The position numbers and the translations under genes are program-made. A model generated the notes under the pieces. It saw nothing but the letters and a program-made list of their open reading frames with translations. It was not told where the DNA came from and made no database searches. Shown one piece after another: positions 31,138 to 43,126 of a stretch of DNA of 64,000 bases (the first letter of the stretch is position 1; every line of letters begins with the position of its first letter). This DNA comes from Candidatus Absconditabacterales bacterium (GTDB lineage Bacteria; Patescibacteriota; Gracilibacteria; Absconditabacterales; Absconditicoccaceae), in contig JANWWO010000002.1 of NCBI GenBank assembly GCA_025057375.1, positions 1 to 64,000 of the forward strand, given 5' to 3'.

Positions 31138-32382
31138 TTAGTACATTTGTGCTTGTGCATTGGTGATTTTATATCATAATTGGTGAATAGGGGTAAAAAG
31201 CTTTGCCATAACAGAGCGAAATCAGAGGATGGATTCATGATAGGCAAGGAGTCAGATATGGACAGGAAAGGTATAACGTACTTGATTGATTGTTTTGATG
31301 ACTGATTGCATCAAGAGAGCTGCTTGATCTGCATCTCTTCTTGCTTGTCAGGATTCAAATGCTATTTGTTCTATTTGTCTTCTTGCTGCGTCAGATTTAT
31401 CCGTGCGAGAGAGGGTAAGGTCATGACGAAGAAGTTTGCCATACCAGACCGCAAAGAGTCTATATCGAATCAATTCATTATACATTGTGTTGATAAAGAG
31501 TCACATATCGCCATCTGTTTGGGCAAATGCTTGAGATGGAGAATACATACATCATCGTATATCTCGGTTTTTTTTTTGGTCAAGCTGTCCTGCATCAGTG
31601 AGTAATGTTGTCATGAGACAGTCTGTCTCTTTTTTTTTGCTCCCACGTGTTTGGAGAGTTTGTCCGTCAATCATAACAGTTTTTTTCATCAAATCACGTG
31701 TGTTTTTTAGATAGGTAGTAAGATAGCGATGTGTACGCGGAAAGTGAGGGAATTTCTCATTTTTTAGGACACTATTGGATCGTTTGAAATAGAGTTCATT
31801 TGCACGTTCTTCTTCTTTTTTTGCTCAATCATTAAGAGAAATAACGTGTCCATATGCGTGTGCAAGCCCAATATTACTCAAATCATTTTGGATGAGTGTA
31901 AAAATTTTATTTGTCAAAAGTGCAAAATTACACGTATTAAGGCTACCTCATGTTCGTGAACATCCAGGAACACATCAGTGTGGTCTAGGCCTTGATCACT
32001 CTTTTTTACAAATGATATCAAGTTTTGTGAGATCTAGTGTTTTAGTATAATGATTGAGGAGATCACGAGAAAAAAACGAGAGATCAACTCATACATGAGA
32101 GCAGAGGGCGAGCAAAAAAAGAGACTGACGAGCATCATAGTGCACAGGAGTCATTCCTGTATGTTCGTCGATTGCTAGGTAGCGATGAGCAAGGACAGTA
32201 TGACAAAATGACGAAACAACACCTTTCCTCGATGTTGCACGTGATCCTATCAATTCAAGCTGAATTGCATTGATAAAACTATCATAGGTTTGGTGGATGG
32301 TACTCTCAGGAGGAACAGCATAGACAGGGAGATGCCGCCAGAGGAAGAGAAATAATATGCTAAGTCATCGATGGCGTATCAT
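31138..32382 (-). CDS. Secreted protein of unknown function
   Basis: 414 residues. Residues 6-22 are a signal peptide (GLSILFLFLWRHLPVYA). The mature chain has a Cys cluster near residues 128-148 (CKKEG...GCVPGCSRTGG...C) and a long helical C-terminal half rich in Arg, Gln and Asp. No enzyme motif is recognised. It is the last gene of a minus run (UPF0489, queA, lipoprotein). The start is the first ATG of the frame before the hydrophobic stretch. Confidence 0.65.
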
Positions 32383-32534
32383 AAATGATGAGAAGATAAA
32401 ATCATGACATGGACTTTGTGCTTTTGTTTTTTCAAAGTATAGTGATCGTTGTGTGTGATGTCAAAAAAAACGCACCAGGATTGATGCGTATGTGGATACA
32501 TTGATGAGATATGATCAATCATAATTATCTTTTA

Positions 32535-33098
32535 TTACTTTTGTGTGTCTCCAGTACCAGGAGTTTGTTTGAAGGTATAATTGTGTTTGGTGGCAAATGC
32601 GTGTTGTGCTTCAGAAAAAGCTTTGTTGATTGTTTCTCGTTGGGCAGCGATATTGGCATTATAGGTTTCTGCCTGCGTTTTTTGTTCATCAGTTGCAGGT
32701 GTATCTTGAGCTTTGAGGTCTTTCCATAGGTTGACAAGTCATCTATCTTTGTCAGTATCATTAAGTATTGCAATAAGTCACACAGTATAGGTATTGGCAG
32801 CATCAATCAGTGCTGTGTCTCCTTTGTAGCCGCCCATTGCGTTCATTATTGCTTGTCTTTCTTTGATGGCAGTAATCGCTTGTTCGAGTCTTTCTTCGAT
32901 TTTTTCGACATACTGGAGAGATGTTTCTTCGGCATAGGTAGAATAATCCTCATAGATGGCATCCATAGCAACGAGATGATCTACAATCGTATCATTGTAC
33001 GTGACAACATCAGGACCAGAGTCAATGAGTGATGCAGGAGAGCATCATCCAAGAATCATAAGTGACGCAATGAGGATGACCGGAAATGAGTGTTTCAT
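32535..33098 (-). CDS. Predicted lipoprotein
   Basis: 187 residues. The N-terminus MKHSFPVILIASLMILGGCS is a textbook lipoprotein signal with lipobox Leu-Gly-Gly-Cys at residues 16-19. The mature part is almost entirely helical (YVEKIEERLEQAITAIKERQ and similar) and Ala/Glu/Thr-rich. It would be anchored to the outer face of the membrane. No family is recognised. It lies between queA and the secreted 414-residue protein on the same strand. Confidence 0.75.
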
Positions 33099-33209
33099 GA
33101 GAAAGGAAGAAAAATAAAACTGACAGGAAGTGCCTGTATAAGAAGAAGTGTAGTGTTTTTTTTTGTGAATGCAATGACTTGTGTTGGTTGTTTTTTGATA
33201 AAGAGGATA

Positions 33210-34403
33210 TTAGCTCCATCTGATATACATACAATCGCCAAAACTTGCTCGTCTATATTTATGAGTGAGTGCATAGTCATAGCTTTGGCGCCGTTGCTCA
33301 TAACCCATAACTCACGCAACAAGCATCACCAGTGATGTTCAGGGAAGATGAAAATTGGTAATGATACCAGTGATGAGTGTTGGGTGTCGTCATGGATAAA
33401 TAAAGAGATTGGTTGATCGATGGATGCCTTTCGTATCATGATGAAAAATCTGTATCGTGGGTGCTGGATGTGTTGGAAGTTTTTGTGTCTTTTTGTCCCA
33501 CCAGGCGATGGTAGCTGTATCAGCAAAGGAAAGGAGATGAGAACGACAGAGCGGATAGAGATAGATTAGGGATTCGATGACTCTCGTGCTTGTTGTTCCT
33601 ATGGTAACCAGAGGCTTATTATGTTGATAATGCTGGGCAAGGCGTCAAAACAACGATCGTGGGATGCTGCAATATTCAGGATGGAGAGTGTGTTGTCTGA
33701 TGTCAGGATGGGTAATGGGTGCAAAGGTGCCTATGCCTACATGGAGGGTAATTTCTTCTCGTCATATTCATCATTCATGCAGACGTTGCCTCAAGAGAGG
33801 GGTAAAATGGAGTCATGCTGTGGGTGTTGCGACTGATCATGCTTGATCACCAAAACTCGTCAGATAATGTTTTTTTTCTCTTACCTGCTTCGCGTCAATA
33901 TATGGAGGCAGAGGAATGTCTCACCAACGATCCAAAAAATCGATAATATGAGCTCCTTCACAGTGTACCCAAATCCCATCATCCTCAAAATGTTTGCTGA
34001 TGAGGAGAGTCCCATCAGGGAAAAGAATACGATATCACGGTTTAGCGATGTTTTTGTTACTTGCCCAGACAATCAATGTATGCTGGTCAATAAGTCCTTT
34101 GGTGCGAATAAGACGGACAACGAGAAGCTCTGATCACTGATTAGGTGTTTTGTCTCCTTGAGGAGTCTGGATGATGCAGTGATCAAGTGGAATACGTCCA
34201 CGGATTGTTTGTGAATTATTTGCAATCAGTATTGTCTGTGGTGACAATATCGTAGGCAAATAACTTACGTGTGTATCAGTGAACGAGAGATGGGGAAGGA
34301 GGTCACAGATCAACATTTTTGCTTCGTGAGCAGGCTCACATGGATGGTGAGCGATACGAGTATGGTCAAAGGGGAAGTGATAATCATGGAGGTGAAATGA
34401 CAT
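33210..34403 (-). CDS. queA: tRNA preQ1(34) ribosyltransferase-isomerase QueA
   Basis: 397 residues. Family motifs in order: GYRILFPDGTLLISKHF, GSVATPTAGLHFTPLL, ITLHVGIGTFAPI, TIGTTSTRVIESL, and TNFHLPGTSLVMLV near the C-terminus, then RRASFGDCMYI. The enzyme transfers and isomerises the ribosyl moiety of SAM onto preQ1 at the tRNA wobble position, giving epoxyqueuosine. Several conserved glycines are TGA. The family normally begins near residues matching DYHFPFDHTRIAHHP, so ATG 34403 is sound. No tgt or queG is in the window. Confidence 0.94.
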
Positions 34404-34451
34404 AAGTGAGAAGAAATATAAAAGACATGAAAGCGTGAGATGTGGTGGGGT

Positions 34452-35210
34452 TTAGTGTATGTTTGTGTCAGCAAGCATGTTGATAATGGTGGAACATATG
34501 GTATGAGCAAGGTGCTGATCGATGAAAAGTGGAGATGTTGCAATACCAATCCCCAGGAGGGGATAGGAAGAGATGATCTTTTTGAGTGCAGTCAGTCATT
34601 GATGTTGTTCATCTCTTCGTCATGCTGCATCCCAAAAATCACAGTCAACGTCCAAAATGTAGTGCGTGGTATGATCTGGATGATGGTCTGCTATTTCGTG
34701 TAATTTATAAAGCGACCTAATTTGGATACAATCATCGATGATCTGTGCATCAAGGGCAGGGTTGATAAAGGTTGCAATACTACAGTTGTTGATGGTATAT
34801 GTTCGCCAGTCCTGATGTGTTCCTTGAGAGGGAAGAGGTATCGTATTGGGTCAGAGATCAGCATGAGAATCAATATGGATGACAACAAGACGGCTAGAAG
34901 TGAGAGCGTATTTATGATACATTTGTGACCGATGACATCGTCGAGGCAAAACATGATGATGATTGTCTACAAGGATGACTGGCCACGAAAGAGACGAAAC
35001 AAAAAGATGATTGATCCATCCATATCCCTGATTCCAGGGATACTCGTCGCTGATGATACAGGGATGCTGGGCTGGGAGAAGGAGAGATGCTATTTGTGTG
35101 TGATGGCTATCGATCCATCCTGCCTGATAAAGTATTTTTTTGGTATGAGGATGGCGAGTGTAGTGTGCTTCATTAGGACAAAAAAGTCACCCAAAATTTG
35201 CAAATTGCAT
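34452..35210 (-). CDS. UPF0489-family protein
   Basis: 252 residues. PVILVDNHHHVLP near residue 82, followed by VVIHIDSHADLG near 115, reproduces the UPF0489 Asp-Asn-His-x-His and His-Ile-Asp-x-His pattern, which resembles a metal-binding hydrolase-like site (arginase/deacetylase-like in look; inferred). YILDVDCDFWD near residue 177 adds further acidic ligands. Biochemical function is not established for the family. It begins the minus run containing queA. Confidence 0.8.
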
Positions 35211-35307
35211 AGGATTGGATATAATTAAAAGAGTATTGTACGATTGAGGAGTAGTGAATCTTGGTGGATGGATGTGTGAATAGTATTTTATCTTTGTACT
35301 GATAGTA

Positions 35308-36117
35308 ATGGAAATTACAAACAAAAAAGCATGATTGTTGCTATCAACTGATGTATTGGGATGATATGGGCTTGACATCATTTTTGATCTTGCAAAATCT
35401 GCGTGATTTGATGGGATTGATCTATGTATGCGAAAAAATTTTGATGCACGAAATGCAAAGTATGTAAAAAAATTGACTGGCAAATATGATATTCCTGTTC
35501 GCTGTATTCAAGTTTCTGAACACGTTACCAAAACCGAAATGAATCAAGCACTCGATTTGTGTGAAGTCACAGGAGCAAAAGTACTGACTATCAATGCTCC
35601 ATCGTATTTTTCTTTTTGATCCTACAATTTTTTGGTCGACAATCTCGCAAGTTATCAATCGCATAATGCTGACATTTCGTTTGCTATTATCAATCCTGAC
35701 GATACCTCATTTTTTGGACTTCCTTTGCCCAAGTATCGCTTTCGCAACATTGTCGAAATTATCAAAAAATACAAGACCAATGTCGGACTTAATCTCTCCC
35801 AAATCAATCCCGATTATCTTGAAGGCGAATTGCTCAAAAAAATGGAAAAATTTCTTCCCAATATTCCCGTTGTGTATCTTGCTGACAAAGGTAAACTAGG
35901 TGCTCCCTATCTTTTGCCTGGTGAATGAATTCTCAAGCTTCCCAAAATCCTCAAAAAAATAAAAGAGCAGATGTATGATGGTTGGATTAGTATCAAAATA
36001 GTTATTGATAAACATGCATTGACCGATTTGGACAAAACGCTCTTGATTCTCAAAAAATGTGTTGCGTACTATCAGGAGCATTATGAAAAAGTAGAGGTTA
36101 TTCCTCTGGTAAAATAG
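35308..36117 (+). CDS. Xylose isomerase-like TIM-barrel protein
   Basis: 269 residues. GLLLSTDVLGGYGLDIIFDL at the N-terminus, AGFDGIDLCMRKNF next, then EVTGAKVLTINAPSYFSF are the alternating strands and helices of the AP_endonuc_2/xylose isomerase-like barrel. Acidic and His residues sit at strand ends (FAIINPDDTSF, VGLNLSQINPD), though the full metal-binding set of a true AP endonuclease is not obvious. Possible roles are sugar isomerase/epimerase-like or endonuclease IV-like. It ends 37 nt before a possible terminator on the opposite strand. Confidence 0.72.
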
Positions 36118-36859
36118 CATGATGATTGTGTGAAAATTGATATATTCATGTTACAAAAATAGCAAAACTATTGCCCCGCATTATTGTGCTACGTTGACGA
36201 TATTAGTTCCATAGGATGCTCGTTTCATGCCGGTGTGATTTATACGGTTGATATAGAATTGAGTATTTTTTTGAGAGAAATACATTTTTTTAGTAGTTTT
36301 GTGTTTTGTCATCGTTGATGATTGGAGAATCTAAACGAGCCAATATTTAACAACAAAAGTTCTTGTTCGTATGAAAGAGTGAAAATATTCTGATGATGGA
36401 TACTATAGCGATAGTGTATGATCATAGAAGAGATTTTTTTACACATGCTCCATTGAGAAGAAAAAAACTCTGAACTGAGGAGGTTGGATGTTCAATACTG
36501 CAGTGCAGATTTTTTGTTGATGTATGGGGGAGTTAGGTGATGAGATTTATGTATCAATTGTTTGTATATTTTTGTAGAGATCTTGTTTATTCTTTTCATT
36601 TGCTTTTGTGAGTTTTGTAGTAGATTTTGTTGGTTTCCCCATTGGTATTTTTCAGTTTTATTGTAGAAATTGAGCAGTTTTTATATCAACATTATCATAA
36701 TCTCAAATAATAATTTTTGTTTCTCATGTTTGTGTATCAACAAGGAAAAAAAAGGACGAGTTGTCAATTTTTGACAAGTTATGTGTATGGAAAAGTATCA
36801 TAGAGGGTACTTTATATTTTTATTACCACATTTATGCACACATCAACTATACCCATTAT
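36118..36859. other. 740-bp low-coding region with decayed short frames
   Basis: Only short, mutually overlapping minus-strand frames are present: 36181-36312 (43 aa, Lys/Asn-rich), 36240-36599 (119 aa, Ile/Lys/Ser-rich, two TGA), 36547-36642 (31 aa) and 36658-36801 (47 aa, containing VDTQTGETKIIIGDYDNVDI). The last two share a frame separated by one TAA and look like pieces of one decayed protein. None can be given a function. Confidence 0.4.
36154..36173 (-). terminator. Possible minus-strand terminator
   Basis: AATAG / CTATT hairpin with a 5-nt loop and a five-T run on the minus strand, just beyond the 43-residue minus frame ending at 36181. Weak stem. Confidence 0.4.
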
Positions 36860-37474
36860 ATTCTCTGTAAAGAGTGCTACAGACTATACAAAGAATGAAA
36901 AACATAGGATAGATATGGTTCAGTTGTAAGGTATGAAAAGACGCACGCGTAAGAGCTTGTGCACATTGATGTGAAGAAATTGAAAAACATTATATGACAC
37001 AATTCTAAACAGACCAGGTATTTTATATGAGTGATTGATGATTGTACAAGGATAAAATGATACGGAGGTTCTTCCTGACAAAAAAAATACAAACTCTCGG
37101 ATTATTTCTCACAAGCGCATACGCATGATTTCTTTCACAGGGTAGAAAAATACGAGCAATACTGTACGACAGTGGGAAAGCGTTTACAACATATCGAGAA
37201 CAAGAGAACACGAATCATGTTTGTACAAAACCATAGTGAGAACTATAAATCAAACAAATATTTACAAAAATGCGTAGACCTCACACAAATGGGAAGAGAA
37301 GAAGCTGTCGGCGTACAACCAATAAGGAGTTTTTTTAGTTTGATGCAGTGTAAATCGCGAAAAGCATGACAACTGACAATCACAACAACGATCACACTAT
37401 ACAGTTGATACACACAACCTGACTACGTTCTACCTACATATCAGATGATTATTGACATTTTTTGTAGCAGCTAG
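36860..37474 (+). pseudogene. IS481-like transposase relic (rve/DDE fold)
   Basis: In one plus frame the sequence reads VVRYEKTHA, TAA (36950-36952), ELVHIDVKKLKNI, then RYFIGVIDDCTRIKGYGG. The arrangement Tyr-Glu...Gly-Glu-Leu-x-His-Ile-Asp-x-Lys-Lys-Leu and the Ile-Asp-Asp-x-x-Arg strand are hallmarks of IS481/IS3-group integrase cores. The TAA stands where the family has Gly, so a UGA(Gly) to UAA change is a natural explanation. A second stop (TAG near 36897) lies upstream. The second catalytic region reads VQNHSENYKSNKY, with Asn where Asp is expected. TAG at 37472-37474 ends the frame. No terminal inverted repeats were found by eye. Confidence 0.65.
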
Positions 37475-37616
37475 ACGTGTTTCATTGATTCAGACACATC
37501 GTTGCAAAAACAACCATCAGACACGAAGAGATCGATATGTTTTTCTGTGGCTGTTTGGGAGTAGTGTTTTGATGAGAGAGGAGTAATCATAATCTCTGCA
37601 GGATATGACTTATTAT

Positions 37617-40305
37617 TTATTCTCACGATTTTTTCTCATATACTGTTCGTTCGATCGTTGTATCGTCACGACGTTTTACATAGACTCTCAGTGTTTTCCC
37701 AGGAACAAAAAGCTTTCTTCGCTCGTCTTTGGGGAAGTGGTCGATGATCTCGGATTTATGTAAAAGTCCGACGCTATCTTCTACTTGGATCATACAGCCA
37801 TAATTTTTTGTATGGACGATGGTGCCGATATACGGAGTTTTGTATGCGAGCGGGATGCGTCATGGTCATGAGGTTGGAATTGGTTTATCAACGGGATCAG
37901 GTGTTCCGGTAAGACCAAAATCCATATGTCATTCTTTGTGTTGAGTGGTTTTCTTTGTTGGTGTGTTTTTTGAGCGAGTATGAGGTTGATTGCGAAGAGT
38001 TTTTGTCGTCTCTGATGCAGGGGATTGTTCTGATAGAGGTGTTGTTACTTCTTTTTTACGTGCTTTGCTCTGAGTGGTGGTCTGTGAAATGAGATGATCA
38101 GATGATTGTGTGGAAGTGTTGCGTGAGATTTTTATTGTTTCAGGTTGTTTTTGTGTTGTTTTAGAGTTTTTGGGCTTTTCTTCTGTTTTTTTGACTGCGA
38201 GGGTTGATGGTGACGAGATTGTGACATGTGATTTTTTTTCAGACGTTCATCATATTGCTTGTGGTGTGGTTTGTTTTTGTGTGTCTGACGACGTAGTGGT
38301 GTTGTCTCTGCGAGGTGCTGCATACTGTTCACGTGTTTGTGCAATGATTGCTTGTTTCATCTCTTCGTTATCTGGATGTGTGACCAAGGCTGTTTGCATC
38401 ACAAAAGGGGCAAGAGGATTGCCCTGTATTGTTAATTTTGCATAAGCACGAAATTTTGGAAGGGACAGAAAATCGTTTGCGAGTAATTCATGCCCAAATT
38501 GATCAGCAAGGATACGAGCATCATCAATGCCAACGGTAAATGCGATCATCGATCCAATATTTCCAAAAATTGCTTGTTTGATCCCATCAGGGAGTTGGGA
38601 TGTGTATTGATGTGCCATGATGAGAGCAAGTTTATATTTTCTTGCTTCAGAGAGGATAGTCACAAAGGAATCATTCACAAAATTTTGGAACTCGTCAATA
38701 TAAAGGGCAAAAAACCTTCTCTGACTGGCATGTATGTTTGCTCTTGCCATTGCGTCAATTTGTATTTTGGTTGTTATCAGACTTCCTAGTAGGTTGGCAT
38801 TATCTTCCCCTATTTTGCCTTTTGAGAGATTGATCAAAATGATTTTGCCATTATTCATTGCATCAGCCATCACAAAATTGCCTTGTTCCGTACCAAGGAT
38901 AGCTCTGATAATTGGGGAAGAGAGACATTGTCAGATCTTGTTGGTGATAGGTCAGATGGATTCTTGAATTTGTTTTTCACTCCATTTCCCAAATTCATTG
39001 ATCCAAAAATCTAAGAGAACTTCATCACGAACATAGTCTGATACAATCATCGTACGAAATGCTTTGTCAGTCAAGATTTTTTGGACAGAAAGCATCGTGG
39101 CACGCGGATATTCTATTACTGATAAAAGCACATTTCTTAAAATATACTCAAGTCTCGGTCATCGGGAGTTGGAAAACAGTTTGGCAAAAGTGGTCAGGAT
39201 TCCTGATGCTACGAGATTTTTTTGCTCCTGTGTTTGATATGAAAAGAGAGAAAAGGGAATAGGGTTGGCGGTATCTCCCACATCATACCAAATTACATCC
39301 TGGAGACGATGAGAGGGAATTTTGCCTACAATGCCTTCGACAAGCTCGCCATGAGGATCGAGGACACATAGTCACGCACCATCAGCAATATCATTGAGAA
39401 TCAGATTTGAAAGCAATGTTGATTTTCCTACTCATGTTTTTCCCACAATATAGAGATGACGACATTTGTCTTCTTGACTCAACCCAAAAGGACGGGAGGG
39501 GTTTTTTATCATCTGTATAGCCAATAATTCCTCCTTGATGTGTTAAAGATAGTGGTGCAGGTGGTTTTTTGTAGCCAATAGTAGCCATATTTGGTAAGGT
39601 GAGACCTTGTGGAAGGTGGATGAGGGGGGTGAGTTGATCAAGAAAAACGGGGACTCGCTGGCGGCGTGTTCCTACTTCGATAGATCACGATTGGATAATA
39701 GTGCCAAGCGAGGTTGTAAGGAGTGTTTGGATATTTGATTTATTGATTTGCGATCATTGATAGGAAAATCCAATGCTTACAAGACGACGGGGAAGAGAGA
39801 AACGAGGATCTTCTTCGGTGACCATATTGACAGTACGATTGGGTGCACGAAAAAGGAGAGTATCAAGAAACGATCATGTGTCTACTTTCGTCTCAATTCG
39901 GACGATGAGTGTATCCGTTTCAGGGACACGATCAAAGCATAAGAGGAGTTGATTGAGTGGATTGAGTCCTGTTCCTGTGCTATACTGGTCCATGGTGCGT
40001 CGCATGGTGCCCGATGACCAATGAAAAAAAGATTTGGGTGTTTGGGGTTTCTGTTTTGTTTCAATAACTTGCGCATAGGGATACAAACTATCAAATCAGA
40101 GCAAAAAATTTGATACTGACGCAGAGGGGAGTGCGATATTACAGGTGAAGGACTGTTTATTTCCTACAAAATATCGATGAGCAGTCTCAGCATAGCCATT
40201 GATTTGAGTCAGGAGTGCGTGTGCCTGAGCTCGTCCATGATCATTAGTAGGAAGAGGAAGGAGGCTAAGATGATGCATGCAGTTCACTGATGAGAAGTAA
40301 AGCAT
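37617..40305 (-). CDS. TraG/VirB4-like conjugation ATPase with C-terminal S1 domain, apparent frameshift
   Basis: From ATG 40305 the frame covers an N-terminal domain of about 265 codons to a run of six A at about 39511-39516 (minus); the rest continues in the next frame to TAA 37617-37619. The joined protein is about 895 residues. The second part has Walker A GKTGVGKST, CVLDPHGELVEGI, and Walker B ALYIDEFQNF, with a DUF87/TraG-like order, then FGNIGSMIAFTVG. After a Pro/Thr/Lys/Ser-rich linker of about 120 residues, the last 60 residues form an S1-like OB fold (IGTIVHTKNYGCMIQVEDSV, then GLLHKSEII). Such ATPases drive DNA or protein transfer in type IV secretion-like systems. The frameshift may be a sequence error, slippage, or a true break. 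Confidence 0.75.
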
Positions 40306-40492
40306 ATAACAGAATAATATGAGTATAGCGATTTTCCTACAAAATGCAAATCCAAGCGTGATCGATACGTTTGTCGTGTTTTTTCCAAAAAACACTAGTA
40401 ATTACGAAAAAAATCGCTATAAAACTATAAAAATATCCATAGTATACTACACTTAAATAGTATCTGGCATTTTATTTTTCGTTGTTGTGTAT

Positions 40493-43126
40493 ATGCTAAT
40501 TCATGAATTTGAGTTTCGCTATCAAGCCTATCGTTGACTAGCATTTCATGCTGGACTAGACCGGAGTCAGGATCTTCTTTTTTCTTTGGTTCATATCAAT
40601 GAAGACATTCCTGCGCCTGCTGCGATCAATACGATTCAGCCAGACGAATTAAAGCGTCTATCTCAGGAAACCTATCATCATCACAAACATATATTTCTTG
40701 CAGACCATGGATATATGCCTGTTTTGGAAGCAGGATTGCCGTTGGCAGAGTATATTCATCGTCTTGAATACGAAATGTATGTCATCAAACATATGGGTTT
40801 TATTCCGTATATGTTGGTTGTTGCAGATTATGTGCGTGCAGCAAGAGAGATGAAGATTGTCGTCTGACCAGGAAGATGATCGTGAGCGTGATCAGTGTTG
40901 GCTTGGTGTTTGATGATTACTGATGTGGATCCACTACAGTATGGATTACTTTTTGAGCGTTTTTTGAATCCAGCTCGTATTTCGATGCCTGATTTTGATA
41001 TCGATTTTGAAGACTCTCTGAGAGAAAAAGTGATCCAGTACGTGACCCAAAAATATGGAAGTGATAATGTATGTGCGATTGGAACCTATATGCAACTTGC
41101 ACGTAAAGCTGCCTTTAAGGATGTCGCAAGAGCGATGGGAATGAGTTTTGAAAGGGCGAATTATCTTACGACATTACTGCCTGAAAAAATAGGGATTGAT
41201 GAAGCAGTTATGAGCACCGATGATGAGTATGCAGATTTTCGTTCAGCTTACAATCATGATCAACTGTTTGCGCAAACACTTATGTATTCTCAGCGTCTTG
41301 AAGGGAATCTTCGTCAGCTTGGTGTGCATGCCTGTGGCTATATTATTGCTCCTGATGCGATTGTCAATTATACAGCATTGTTTGATGGATGACCCAAAGG
41401 GATGGTAGCACATGCGGATGGTCATGTTCTTGAGGATTTGGGTTTGCTAAAAATGGACTTTTTGGGTTTAAGGAACCTTTCTGTCATCAAAAATTGTTGT
41501 AAAATTATCAAAGCGAGGAAAGAGCTTTATGGTGTCTCATTTTTTGAAAACACGCACCCTTCGCTTGCCTCATTTTGGTCAGTGTTGGATCATTTTTTCG
41601 AGACGATGTTGTTCCATCCACCGATGGATGATGCGTATGTGTTTGAGACTGTTTTTAAGGCGTGAGATACCAGTGGGATTTTCCAATTTGAGTGAGAGGG
41701 GATAAGAAAATTTTTGGTCCAACTCAAGCCAACGGATATCAATGATTTATTTGCGATGAATGCACTTTATCGCCCCTGACCTCTTGAATTTATCCCGATG
41801 TATATTCGTAGAAAACATGGGGAAGAGGAGATTTCCTATATGCTATCTGAGTTGCGTGATGAGCTTGTTGCTCTGTATTGACCAGATTGTGTCGAAGAAG
41901 AAAAAAAGAAACTGACTGAGGATTTGGGTCCTATTATGGATGTGACGTATGGGATCGCTGTGTATCAAGAGCAATTGATGCTGTTGGTTCAGAGAATGGC
42001 AGGATTTTCGTTGGCGGATGCAGACTTATTGAGAAGATGAGTGGGGAAAAAAAATAAAGAAGTAATTGAAAAACTCAAAGGAGAATTTGTTCACAAGGCT
42101 GTCAATTTTAGACAATATAAACCAGAAACAGCACGTGTGATTTATGAAAAAATGATTGAGCCAGCGGCGAGTTACTCATTTAATAAGTCTCATTCTGTGT
42201 GTTATGCGTTGATTGCCTATCAGACTGCGTATCTCAAAGCATATTTTCCACTTGAGTTTTATGCAGCATTATTACGTAGTGTTGAAGAAGATACCGAAAA
42301 ATTGGGTCAGTTTATCAATGAGGTTATTGATCATGGTATTGAGGTGAGATGCCCTTGCGTCAATGCATCATTTTGTCATATTGCGGCAGTTGATCATCAT
42401 GTCCAGTTAGGATTTTTGTGTATCAAAGGCATTGGATTGACTATCGCTGAGTGATGTGAACAAGAAAAAAGGATGAATGGTCGTTTTGCATCAATTTCAG
42501 ATTTTTTGCGTAGATGCAAGCCATGGATCAACAAAAAATCACTTGAAGGACTGGTCTATGCAGGTGCTTTGGACTGTTTTCATGATCGTCAAACATTGAT
42601 CGACAATATTCAGTCGATGCTTGATTTTGCAGCTTATGATCATGATGATGGTGGGTGACTTTTTGGGGATGTGGTCGAACAGACGTGCAACATCCGTATC
42701 TCTTCTCATCCCTTATCACAACGTGAGCTTGGAATGATGGAATATACAATGTTCAAAGCGTTTGTTTCCTATCATCCTTTCAATTATTGTTATCCTCTCC
42801 TCAAAAAATATAATTTTTTGCAACAAGTACTTGCTGAATCATTTTCGGGTGCCTTTGTGATTCATGCGATTGTGCTTGGAATCCAAAGAGCAAAAAAAAA
42901 GTGATTTTTTGTCATGATCGAAGATAGTACGACCAGATATGAACTATTTTTCAAAAATAAAATGGATTTTGAGGTAGGGACAATGCGAAAGATGAGTGGT
43001 TACAAAAGTGGAAGATATTTATCACTTGAGACTATCACTGTGATTGATTACTCTCTTTGGCGAGAGACGAATAAAGACAAACGGTCTCGCGATTATCCTG
43101 TTTGGATAGTGAAGAAGATGAGATAG
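40493..43126 (+). CDS. dnaE: DNA polymerase III alpha subunit lacking the PHP domain
   Basis: 877 residues. It begins where other DnaE proteins end their PHP domain: within the first 105 residues comes YIHRLEYEMYVIKHMGFIPY, then VVGPGRGSGAGSVLAWCLMI (glycines mostly TGA). The palm Asp pair is MPDFDIDF near residue 165 and the third Asp is LLKMDFLGLRNL near 320. The middle has GIFQFEG and the thumb/fingers motifs YGIAVYQEQLML and SYSFNKSHSVCYALIAYQTA. The C-terminus holds a tandem HhH-like region and an OB-like tail. Canonical DnaE has about 1150 residues. No PHP-encoding frame lies upstream, where the TraG-like gene diverges. A TATACT box lies at 40443-40448. Confidence 0.93.

Noticed and set aside
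36240-36599. Minus frame of 119 codons as a real gene
   Set aside because: It overlaps other frames, is Ile/Lys/Ser-rich and resembles no family; noted only as part of the decayed region.
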